A program made the position numbers and the translations under genes. Positions 1 through 6,356 of a DNA stretch of 16,554 nucleotides are shown piece by piece. This stretch comes from Halanaerobiaceae bacterium (lineage in GTDB: Bacteria > Bacillota > Halanaerobiia > Halanaerobiales > Halarsenatibacteraceae), in assembly GCA_003554685.1 (NCBI GenBank), contig PWHA01000060.1, positions 1 through 16,554 on the forward strand, read 5' to 3'. Each line of letters begins with the position of its first letter. Position 1 is the stretch's first letter. Under the pieces are notes generated by a model. It ran no database searches and was not told the DNA's origin. It worked only from the letters and a program-made list of their open reading frames with translations.

Positions 1-37
1 ACAAAAAGGTCTATTTTGCAAATTAACAAACAAAATC

Positions 38-85
38 ATACTATATGTTGTACTTAATTGATCTTCAACCTACTATATATTGTAG
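38..85. promoter_or_regulatory. Tandem NrdR-box-like operators
   Basis: Two near-identical, near-palindromic 16-mers are seen: ATACTATATGTTGTAC at 38-53 and CTACTATATATTGTAG at 70-85. They share TACTATATRTTGTA and lie exactly 32 bp apart, about three helical turns. From memory, the NrdR consensus is acaCwAtATaTwGtgt, and NrdR boxes usually come as pairs about three turns apart upstream of ribonucleotide reductase genes. The core CTATATATTG of the second box matches fully and the first differs at one position. The inference is that a ribonucleotide reductase operon starts left of position 1. The family match is by eye only. Confidence 0.6.
40..68 (-). promoter_or_regulatory. Leftward sigma-A type promoter for a gene beyond the left edge
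   Basis: On the minus strand a -35 hexamer TTGAAG (63-68) is followed by a 17-bp spacer and a -10 hexamer TATAGT (40-45). Transcription would run leftward out of the window, starting near position 33. Its target's start codon is not visible: an ATG at 37-39 lies against the -10 and would precede the transcription start. Two palindromic operator-like sites flank and overlap it (38-53 and 70-85), one covering the -10 and one just upstream of the -35, a layout typical of repression. Confidence 0.55.
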
Positions 86-138
86 CAAGAATAATTCTTA
101 AACCTTTTTGTGGTCAAACCACTATATAACTTGAAAAA

Positions 139-960
139 TTATTTCCGGGCATTCCAGCTCTTCTGGCTGTATTTGTTTCGGCTGAGTTCGGCAGCCAGCT
201 GTCGCTCGCCCTCAGTTAAACTTCCGGGTCTGATTTCGACGGCAAAGTGCTCTGACAGCCCCCGGACCAGATATTTTTCCAGGGTTTCAGGAGAATATTT
301 TTTTTCGGTATGCTGATAGAGTCCGGTGGAGTGCTTTAAAAAAAATCTTTTCAGTTTTTTTCTCCGACGTTCATTATCTATCTTAAAGAGATCAAAGATA
401 AGGTCGGCATCCAGAGTCAGAGGCAGAGAGCCATGCTGTAAGAGGGTATCCCATTTGCGGGTCTGGGCGCTGCCGATCAATTTTTTCCCGTCGATAACAA
501 CCTCATACCAGGAGGGAGTGTCAAAACAGGCAGCCGAATCACCCCGGGGGGCTTTCTGACCCCTCTGGTGCGGTGTGAGACTGACCGGAATATCAAGTTT
601 CTTCAGGCCTTTTACCAGGCCCTGACTGATTTCCCGGTAGCTTTTTACTATCGAGGAATCAAGCAGATTAAGCTCCTCCCTGACTGTCAGGCTGTAGGTC
701 AGTTCCCGGTCGTGGAGAATTGCGCGGCCGCCGGTCAACCGGCGGACCACATCAATCCCCCGGGCCCGGCAGCTTTCCCTGTCAACTTTTTCTTCCAGGC
801 TCTGAAAATAACCCAGGGACAGGGCCGGGGGTTCCCAGCCGTAAAATCGGAGGGTGGGAGGAGTTTTTCTCTGGCTGTGAATCCGCAGGAGGGCTTCATC
901 CACTGCCATATTATTGAAACCAGTATCTGTCTGGTAGGACAGCAAGCGCCATTCAGTCAT
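139..960 (-). CDS. lipM: Octanoyltransferase LipM (lipoate biosynthesis)
   Basis: Transfers octanoyl from acyl carrier protein to GcvH (octanoyl-[ACP]:protein N-octanoyltransferase), the first step of cytosolic lipoate synthesis in Bacillota. Family knowledge says LipA then inserts sulfur and LipL moves the chain to dehydrogenase E2 subunits. The 273-aa product has the BPL/LplA/LipB fold and closely resembles Bacillus LipM along its whole length: RFYGWEPPALSLGYFQ near residue 38, RRLTGGRAILHD (73-84), CFDTPSWYE with the catalytic Cys at 145, then GKKLIGSAQTR with the conserved Lys at 160, and ILQHGS-like LLQHGSLPL. I chose the ATG at 958-960 because AGGAGG lies 7 nt upstream of it; a TTG 6 nt earlier would sit almost on that site. 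Monocistronic from its own promoter. A lipoate ligase is less likely because the LipM-type Cys motif is present. Confidence 0.93.
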   Translation of the reverse strand: MTEWRLLSYQTDTGFNNMAVDEALLRIHSQRKTPPTLRFYGWEPPALSLGYFQSLEEKVDRESCRARGIDVVRRLTGGRAILHDRELTYSLTVREELNLLDSSIVKSYREISQGLVKGLKKLDIPVSLTPHQRGQKAPRGDSAACFDTPSWYEVVIDGKKLIGSAQTRKWDTLLQHGSLPLTLDADLIFDLFKIDNERRRKKLKRFFLKHSTGLYQHTEKKYSPETLEKYLVRGLSEHFAVEIRPGSLTEGERQLAAELSRNKYSQKSWNARK

Positions 961-982
961 TGTCAATCCTCCTGTCTAGGGT

Positions 983-1006
983 CATCTTATAATGCCATCT
1001 TATAAT
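983..1006. repeat. 11-bp tandem direct repeat in the lipM leader
   Basis: CATCTTATAAT occurs at 983-993 and again at 996-1006, a 13-bp period, with a degenerate third copy (CATATCTTAAA) starting at 1009. It falls between the lipM -10 element and its ribosome binding site. Function unknown; it could be part of an operator or simply AT-rich repetition. Confidence 0.5.
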
Positions 1007-1035
1007 ATCATATCTTAAAAATATGATAAAATCAA
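1007..1035 (-). promoter_or_regulatory. lipM promoter with overlapping inverted repeat
   Basis: Minus-strand -35 TTGATT (1030-1035), 17-bp spacer, -10 TATGAT (1007-1012), 47 bp upstream of the lipM ATG. A perfect 7-bp inverted repeat (ATCATAT at 1007-1013, ATATGAT at 1021-1027, 7-bp loop) covers the -10 and much of the spacer, so a repressor bound there would block the polymerase. Directly downstream in the initial transcribed region is a direct repeat of CATCTTATAAT (983-993 and 996-1006, written on the plus strand). Confidence 0.6.
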
Positions 1036-1085
1036 AATCCAGGCACAAAATCAGAGAATTATCCTGGAAAATCCTATGCTTACTT

Positions 1086-1114
1086 TTGAGATCAACAAGA
1101 TTTGAAAATAGAAT
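1086..1114 (+). promoter_or_regulatory. Probable promoter for the pirin gene
   Basis: Plus-strand TTGAGA (1086-1091), 17-bp spacer, TAGAAT (1109-1114). It would give a leader of roughly 145 nt before the ATG at 1267, and could serve the downstream nagA as well. Confidence 0.45.
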
Positions 1115-1266
1115 GTCATTCTTTCAAGTTAAACTGCCATGCCCTTTTGAGGCACAACAAGAAATGAAAATTAATGAACCAATTTTCAAGGAAAAGGGGG
1201 TCACACTTTAACAGATAGATTAATTAAGAGAAAATCAGGCGTAAATTTCAATGGAGGTGGAGATCA

Positions 1267-2010
1267 ATGTTAGAAAAAAATCAAAGGATTATGAGTGTCA
1301 CCAAGCCGGAGGGCGACGGAGCTAAGGTTAAACGGCTTTTTCCCACCAAAAATTTTGACAGTCTGGACCCCTTTGTTCTGCTGGATCAATTTTTTGTTGA
1401 ACCTCCCAATGAATTTGCCCCCCACGAGCATCGGGGCTTTGAGGCGGTGACTTATATGCTGGAGGGTTCCTTCTGGCACAGGGATAACCAGGGCAATGAG
1501 GCTGAAGTTCAGGCGGGCGGCGTTCAGGCCTTTAATGCCGGTAGTGGCATTGTTCATTCCGAGTCACCCGGCGAAGGCGATCTGAGCCGGGGTATTCAGC
1601 TCTGGGTAAATATTCCCCGGGAGGAAAAGGATTCCGATCCCTATTACCGCCGGATTCCCGCCAGGGAAGTCCCGGAACAGAAACAGGAAGGCTTAACGGT
1701 CAGGACCGTTGCCGGTCCCGGTGCCGGACTGGTGCTAATAGCCGATGTTATTTTTCAGGATGTTGAAATTGCTGAAGGGGGATGCTTTAATGTTCAGTTG
1801 AGCGGTGAACATCAGGGAATAATCTTTGTTATTGCCGGAGAAATTCAGACAGGAGAAACGGAAGAAGAACTTAAGCAAGATGAAGGTTATCTGCTGTCAG
1901 CTGGCAACACTCTGGAGATCAGACCCCTTTCCACGGAAGCCAGATTTATCTTTCTGGCCGGAGAACCTCTGGGAGATCCTATCAGAATCAGAGGTTCCTT
2001 CGTAGAATAA
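1267..2010 (+). CDS. Pirin-family bicupin protein
   Basis: A 247-aa cytosolic double-cupin protein of the pirin family. The family's metal-binding residues are present in the N-terminal cupin: H53 and H55 in PHEHRGFEAVTYMLEG, and H97 and E99 in GSGIVHSES. The C-terminal cupin (about residues 150-247) is the usual divergent half. Some bacterial pirins have quercetin 2,3-dioxygenase activity and others bind metabolic enzymes, so the substrate here cannot be told from sequence. GGAGGTGG ends 7 nt before the ATG and supports this start. The next gene, nagA, begins about 90 bp downstream on the same strand with no terminator visible between them, although the two have no obvious functional link. 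Confidence 0.9.
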   Translation: MLEKNQRIMSVTKPEGDGAKVKRLFPTKNFDSLDPFVLLDQFFVEPPNEFAPHEHRGFEAVTYMLEGSFWHRDNQGNEAEVQAGGVQAFNAGSGIVHSESPGEGDLSRGIQLWVNIPREEKDSDPYYRRIPAREVPEQKQEGLTVRTVAGPGAGLVLIADVIFQDVEIAEGGCFNVQLSGEHQGIIFVIAGEIQTGETEEELKQDEGYLLSAGNTLEIRPLSTEARFIFLAGEPLGDPIRIRGSFVE

Positions 2011-2101
2011 TCATGGATTCAAAGGGAGTCTGCCGGTATTTATTATTTTTTTCTAAACCAGCAGGGGGCAGCCTTTAGACAAACTGAATTCAGGAAAGGA
2101 A

Positions 2102-3286
2102 ATGGTTATGCCGATATTATTTGAAAGAGCCGGTCTGATTCACCCCGATATTTATCCTGAAGAGGGTTGGCTTATTATAAAAAATGAAGAAATCGAAGAT
2201 TTTGGCTGCGGTCAGCCTCCGGTAGATTTGAGAGAGGCTGTCGCAGGAAAGGGCAGCCGGGTCGATCTTAAGGGAAGCCTGCTGGGCCCGGGCTGGATCG
2301 ATATTCATGTCCATGGGGCCCGGGGTCATGATGTAATGGATGGCAGCCGGCAGGCCCTGTCTGCCATCTCGGATTTTAAACTTCAGCAGGGAGTAACGGG
2401 TTTTCTGGCCACCCCGCTGACAGCGGGTCCGGAGAAACTTGCCCGGGTTTTGAAAAATATCAGGAAATATACCCGGGAAAATCCCGGCTCGAATCTGCTG
2501 GGGGTCCATCTGGAGGGGCCCTTTTTGAACCGGGAGAAGGCTGGTGCTCAGAATCCCGAGCATATCAGAAATTTCTCCCGGGAGATATTTCAGCGCTGGC
2601 TTGATATTCTGGGAAAGAGTTTAAAGATCGTTACCCTGGCCCCGGAAAGGCCGGGGGCAGGGGAGCTGCTGGAGATTTTGCAGCAAAAGGGAATAGTGGC
2701 GGCAGCCGGTCATACCAGGGCTGATTATGAGACCATGCAGCAGGCCTTTAGCCGGGGCCTTTCTCATGCCAGCCATCTTTTTAACGGTATGCTGGGCCTG
2801 CATCACCGTCAGCCCGGAACTGTCGGGGCTTTTCTGGATAGCAGTCAGGTCACCGTGGAACTGATAGCAGATGGCATTCATCTTCATCCTGCAATTCTGC
2901 GGTTGACAACCCGGGTCAAGCCCCGGGAAAAGGTAATTCTGGTGACAGATGCAATGAGGGCTGCCGGAATGCCGGAGGGCCGCTATGAACTGAGTGGCCT
3001 TGAGGTAGAAATTTCTGGAGGAGAAGCCCGTCTGGTAGACTCCGGCCAGCAGGCTGGCAGTACCATAACCATGAAGGAAGCGGTTAAAAAAATTTTTCAA
3101 GAGACAGAGCTGACGCTCCCGGAAGCCTGGAGGCTGGCCAGCCTGAACCCTGCTGAAAAAATTGGACTGGCAGAGAGAACCGGAAGCCTGGCAGCCGGGA
3201 AAAGGGCTGATCTAATAATTATGTCACCGGACTGGAAAATTGAAGCGGTCTGGCACCGGGGAGTTTTATCTGCCGGAAATATTTGA
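2102..3286 (+). CDS. nagA: N-acetylglucosamine-6-phosphate deacetylase
   Basis: Hydrolyses GlcNAc-6-phosphate to glucosamine-6-phosphate and acetate in cytosolic amino-sugar or cell-wall recycling. The 394-aa protein has the full amidohydrolase TIM-barrel signature: metal-site HxH at H69/H71 in GWIDIHVHG, E138 in GVHLEGPF, H204 in AAGHT, H225 in SHASHLFNGM, the substrate-site LHHRQPG (233-239), and the catalytic Asp at 283 in VTDAM. The C-terminal LAAGKRADLIIM motif closes the composite beta domain. Length is normal for the family. Two ATGs (2102 and 2108) are both served by the GA-rich AGGAAAGGA at 2092-2100; I keep the first, but six bases later is equally possible. No nagB, nagE or GntR-type regulator lies next to it, so it is an isolated nagA. 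Confidence 0.94.
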   Translation: MVMPILFERAGLIHPDIYPEEGWLIIKNEEIEDFGCGQPPVDLREAVAGKGSRVDLKGSLLGPGWIDIHVHGARGHDVMDGSRQALSAISDFKLQQGVTGFLATPLTAGPEKLARVLKNIRKYTRENPGSNLLGVHLEGPFLNREKAGAQNPEHIRNFSREIFQRWLDILGKSLKIVTLAPERPGAGELLEILQQKGIVAAAGHTRADYETMQQAFSRGLSHASHLFNGMLGLHHRQPGTVGAFLDSSQVTVELIADGIHLHPAILRLTTRVKPREKVILVTDAMRAAGMPEGRYELSGLEVEISGGEARLVDSGQQAGSTITMKEAVKKIFQETELTLPEAWRLASLNPAEKIGLAERTGSLAAGKRADLIIMSPDWKIEAVWHRGVLSAGNI

Positions 3287-3381
3287 TATCATTAAGGTGC
3301 CGGAAGCTAAATGTTAAAACAACAGAAAATGATAAATTTTTAGAACCTGGATATTTTATCCTGATAACTGGAGGAGAGATA

Positions 3382-4233
3382 ATGTCTGACGATAGAGCCA
3401 TTGACTTTGAGGATTCTGAGTTAGAGAAAAAATATGAAAAACTGAATAATATCCTGGCTGAAATGGAGAGTGCTGCTGTAGCCTTTTCCGGTGGGGTGGA
3501 CAGCACCCTGCTGTTAAAGGTAGCGCGGGATCAGCTGGGGGATAGGGTGGTGGCAGTAACCTCCAGATCAGAGACCTATCCCCGGGAACAGCTGGAGGAA
3601 TCCCGTAAAATAGCCGATGAAATCGGAGTCGAACAGGTTTTACTCCACACCGAGGAGCTGGCCAGTGAGGATTTTGCCAGCAATCCACCTGACCGCTGTT
3701 ACCACTGCAAAAAGGAGCTTTTTATCTCGGTGCTGGAGGTGGCCCGGGAGCGGGAACTGAAATATGTCCTGGATGGTTCCAACTATGATGATCTGGATGA
3801 TTATCGCCCCGGCCTGAAAGCTCTTAAGGAACTGGGTATCAGAAGCCCTCTGCTGGAAGCCAAGCTGACCAAGGATGATATTCGCAGACTGTCAAAAAAG
3901 CTGGAACTGTCGACCTGGAACAAAGCCAGCTTTGCCTGTCTGTCATCCCGTTTTCCCTACGGGGATAAAATCACCCGGGATAAGCTTCTCAGGGTCGACA
4001 GGGCTGAAAAATTTCTCAGAAAACTGGACCTTCAGCAGCTAAGGGTTCGCCATCATGATAAGCACACGGCCCGAATAGAAACCAAACCTCAGGATATGCA
4101 GTTATTTCTGGAAAGAAGGGAGGAGATAGTGGCAAAATTTCAAGAACTGGGTTATACTTATATTACCCTGGATCTGGAGGGATATCGCACAGGCAGCATG
4201 AATGAAGTTCTGCCGGAAGAACTCAAAGTTTGA
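3382..4233 (+). CDS. larE: LarE-type ATP-dependent sacrificial sulfur transferase
   Basis: LarE adenylates and thiolates a carboxylated pyridinium precursor in making the nickel-pincer nucleotide (NPN) cofactor of lactate racemase and related enzymes. The 283-aa product shows the PP-loop SGGVDST at 36-42, then DGSNYDDLDDYRPGLKA near 131-147, NKASFACLSSRFPYG (180-194) and the C-terminal DLEGYRTGSMN. It has three cysteines: C106 and C109 in RCYHCK, and C186 in the position of the sulfur-donating Cys of Lactobacillus LarE. Such three-Cys LarEs are known to bind a [4Fe-4S] cluster that can deliver sulfur catalytically rather than sacrificing the Cys. I chose ATG 3382 because GGAGGAGA precedes it; an upstream in-frame ATG at 3283 would add 33 unrelated residues. 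No larA, larB or larC is in the window. Confidence 0.9.
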   Translation: MSDDRAIDFEDSELEKKYEKLNNILAEMESAAVAFSGGVDSTLLLKVARDQLGDRVVAVTSRSETYPREQLEESRKIADEIGVEQVLLHTEELASEDFASNPPDRCYHCKKELFISVLEVARERELKYVLDGSNYDDLDDYRPGLKALKELGIRSPLLEAKLTKDDIRRLSKKLELSTWNKASFACLSSRFPYGDKITRDKLLRVDRAEKFLRKLDLQQLRVRHHDKHTARIETKPQDMQLFLERREEIVAKFQELGYTYITLDLEGYRTGSMNEVLPEELKV

Positions 4234-4266
4234 CTGCGAGAATACAATCATCAGGAGGTGGCTGAC

Positions 4267-4869
4267 GTGGCTCAGGTATTTAATCCTGCTCAGCGAGACA
4301 AACTGCACTCTGATAACAGAAAGAAATCTTTGCCGGCCAAAAAGATACTGACAGCCTGTGGTCTTGGAGAGGACAAAGTTTTTCTGGATGTGGGCTGCGG
4401 CAATGGTTATTTTTCCCTGCCGGCAGCCGAGATTGTCGGCTCCGAGGGCGAGGTTCATGCCTTTGATATTTCCAGCCAGATGCTGGAGGATTTACAGGAA
4501 AGGGCTGAAGCCAAAAAAATTGGAAACCTCAAGCTCTATCAGGTAAATGAGAGTGGGGTTTGTGAGGATAATGTCCAGGGGGAACTGGCCGGAAGTGGAG
4601 ATATGGTGCTGATGGCAAATCTGCTGCATGAGGTCAGCGGCCGTCGAGAATTTATCCAGTATTATCTTGAGTTTTTAAAGGATCAGGGCAGGCTGATTGT
4701 AATTGATTGGAGAAAAAAAGAGATGGAAACAGGCCCGGATTATGAGCATCGCTTGGCAGTGGACACCGTGCAGAACCTGCTCAGTGAAGCTGACTTGGAG
4801 CTGGAATACAGCCGAATTTTAAATGATAAATATTATCTGATTGTAGCCGATAAAAAATCCCGTGACTAA
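4267..4869 (+). CDS. Class I SAM-dependent methyltransferase
   Basis: A 200-aa soluble methyltransferase with a single Rossmann domain. Motif I is FLDVGCGNGYF (39-49), the acidic ribose-binding loop is AFDIS (65-69), and DMVLMANLLHEV (112-123) forms the strand 4 region. The tail ending DKYYLIVADK gives the last antiparallel strands. The substrate is not recognisable: there are no arsenite-binding Cys clusters and no rRNA, tRNA or ubiquinone-specific motifs, but the VIDWRKKEME...GP...HRL stretch is a recurrent signature among uncharacterised bacterial and archaeal relatives. Start is GTG 4267, 8 nt after AGGAGG (4253-4258); the GTG at 4258 overlaps that ribosome binding site and cannot be the start. 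It lies 33 bp after larE and 43 bp before the amidohydrolase gene. Confidence 0.85.
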   Translation: MAQVFNPAQRDKLHSDNRKKSLPAKKILTACGLGEDKVFLDVGCGNGYFSLPAAEIVGSEGEVHAFDISSQMLEDLQERAEAKKIGNLKLYQVNESGVCEDNVQGELAGSGDMVLMANLLHEVSGRREFIQYYLEFLKDQGRLIVIDWRKKEMETGPDYEHRLAVDTVQNLLSEADLELEYSRILNDKYYLIVADKKSRD

Positions 4870-4912
4870 TCTAACTCCGGAATTTGTTTTGCGGGAGTGA
4901 GGGGGAATCTTT

Positions 4913-6331
4913 TTGCAGCTGGATCTGATAATTTATGATACCGAACTGCTGACAATGGAGGATGGAGGAGTTGGTTATTTAGCTGATGCTGCTCTGGGCA
5001 TTAAAGGCGATAAAATTGCGGTGGTTGGTAATTCTGAGGAAATTCTGGCCGGGCATCAGGCTGACCGCTTGCTGGAGGGTAAGAATCTTCTGGTGATTCC
5101 GGGACTAATTGATGCCCATATTCATACGGGTATAGCTCTGCTGCGGGGCCTGGCCCAGGATATCAGCGGCTGGATGGAGGAAGGCCTCTGGCCCTTTTCC
5201 CGCCATCTGGACCGGCAGGCTCGGGAGGCAGGAACGGCCCTCAATATTATGGAAGCAGTTCGGAATGGCACCACCCTGCTGGCTGATTTTGGCAGCAACC
5301 TGGAAGGAATGGTGAACTGGCATCAGCGGATCGGGACCAGGGCCCTGCTCTCGAAAACCATCAATGAACTGGACAGCAGCAGCGCGATTATTCCGGGTGA
5401 GCTCTATCCCTTTGACCGCAAGAAGGGAGAGGAGGATCTGGCCGAAGCTCTGAACTGGATCGAAAAAGAAGAACTGCCGGAGCGAATCAGCTTTTTTCTT
5501 GGACCTCAGGCTCCCGACATGGTCTCGCTGGAGCTGCTTAAAAGAATCTATGACCTGGCCGGAAAACTGGAGACCGGAATTCATATGCATGTAGCGCAGG
5601 GAGAGCGGGAACATCGTCAGATGAAAATGCGATATAACAGCCGCACCATTCCCTGGATGGCCCGGGAGGGTTTGCTGGACTCCAATCTCAATGCTGTACA
5701 TCTGACTGAGGCTACTCCGGAGGAAACCCGGCTTTTAGCCAGAAGCGGAGCCGGTCTGACAGTCTGCTCGGGAAGCATCGGTATTATTGACGGTCAGATT
5801 CCTCCCCTGCAGGAGTTTTTAGAAGTAGCTGATCGGGCTGCCCTGGGTTCGGATCAGGCTCCGGGCAATAACTGTAATAATATGTTTAATGAGATGAAAT
5901 TGACCGCTCTTTTTAACAAGATCAGGAATAAGAGCCCCCTGCCCCTCCCGGCCTGGAAGGTCCTCCGGCTGGCTACCATTGAAGCTGCTGGATGCCTGGG
6001 GCTGGGAGATAAAGTCGGTTCCCTTACTCCGGGTAAATTTGCTGATCTAATTACTATTGATTTAAAGAAAATCAACCTTTCTCCCGTTATTCGTCATCCT
6101 CTCCGCAACCTAGTGCCCAATCTGGTTTACTCGGCCAGAGGAAGTGAAGTGCGGGATGTAATGGTGGCTGGTCGCTTTATTTTTCGGAAGGGCCGGATGG
6201 TTACTGTCGAGGAAGAAGAGATCCTCAGGCGGGCAGACCGAGCGGCAGCCAGGATTATGGAACGGGTTGATGAGGAAAAACTGGCCCGGCTTTCACCGCT
6301 CTATCAGGCTCAGCGGGAGGGAAAACTGTAA
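4913..6331 (+). CDS. Amidohydrolase of the MTA/SAH deaminase-like group
   Basis: A 472-aa metal-dependent hydrolase resembling 5-methylthioadenosine/S-adenosylhomocysteine deaminases and the ATZ/TRZ family. It carries PGLIDAHIHTGIALLRGLAQD with metal ligands H69/H71, HMHVAQGERE with H226, AVHLTEA with H263, and the metal-binding catalytic Asp at 314 in LGSDQAPGNNCNNMFNEM. The EMKLTALFNK stretch and the final LTPGKFADLITID are typical of this group. Likely cytosolic deamination of an adenosine-type or aminated heterocyclic substrate. The His-block residues HVAQ and the SGSIG loop differ from the standard HLSET and NPxSN, so the true substrate may differ. Start is TTG 4913, 6 nt after GAGGGGGA; no ATG fits. 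Placed behind a methyltransferase, a role in removing the by-product SAH would make sense but is inference. Confidence 0.83.
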   Translation: MQLDLIIYDTELLTMEDGGVGYLADAALGIKGDKIAVVGNSEEILAGHQADRLLEGKNLLVIPGLIDAHIHTGIALLRGLAQDISGWMEEGLWPFSRHLDRQAREAGTALNIMEAVRNGTTLLADFGSNLEGMVNWHQRIGTRALLSKTINELDSSSAIIPGELYPFDRKKGEEDLAEALNWIEKEELPERISFFLGPQAPDMVSLELLKRIYDLAGKLETGIHMHVAQGEREHRQMKMRYNSRTIPWMAREGLLDSNLNAVHLTEATPEETRLLARSGAGLTVCSGSIGIIDGQIPPLQEFLEVADRAALGSDQAPGNNCNNMFNEMKLTALFNKIRNKSPLPLPAWKVLRLATIEAAGCLGLGDKVGSLTPGKFADLITIDLKKINLSPVIRHPLRNLVPNLVYSARGSEVRDVMVAGRFIFRKGRMVTVEEEEILRRADRAAARIMERVDEEKLARLSPLYQAQREGKL

Positions 6332-6356
6332 TAAAGTTTAACAGGAGGGTGGCAGA

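Larger units (their letters stand above)
961..1266. other. Divergent intergenic region between lipM and the pirin gene
   Basis: This AT-rich stretch of about 300 bp holds the leftward lipM promoter and ribosome binding site (961-1035) and a likely rightward promoter (1086-1114). The remaining roughly 150 bp before the pirin start has no clear structure, riboswitch or gene. A 62-codon reading frame at 1023-1211 lacks a ribosome binding site and covers the promoters, so I do not regard it as coding. Confidence 0.6.

Noticed and set aside
110..122. GTGGT-CAA-ACCAC hairpin after lipM, as a terminator
   Set aside because: On the lipM transcript strand it is followed by A residues, not T, and the stem is only 5 bp.
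1023..1211. 62-codon plus-strand ORF in the lipM-pirin gap
   Set aside because: It has no ribosome binding site, overlaps two promoters, and its product resembles nothing I recognise.
2040..2052. T-rich run after the pirin gene, as a terminator
   Set aside because: No GC-rich hairpin precedes it.
3283..3381. N-terminal extension of LarE from an ATG at 3283
   Set aside because: The extra 33 residues have no LarE similarity, while a good GGAGGAGA site precedes the ATG at 3382.
4258..4260. GTG as the methyltransferase start
   Set aside because: It overlaps the AGGAGG ribosome binding site; the GTG at 4267 has proper spacing.
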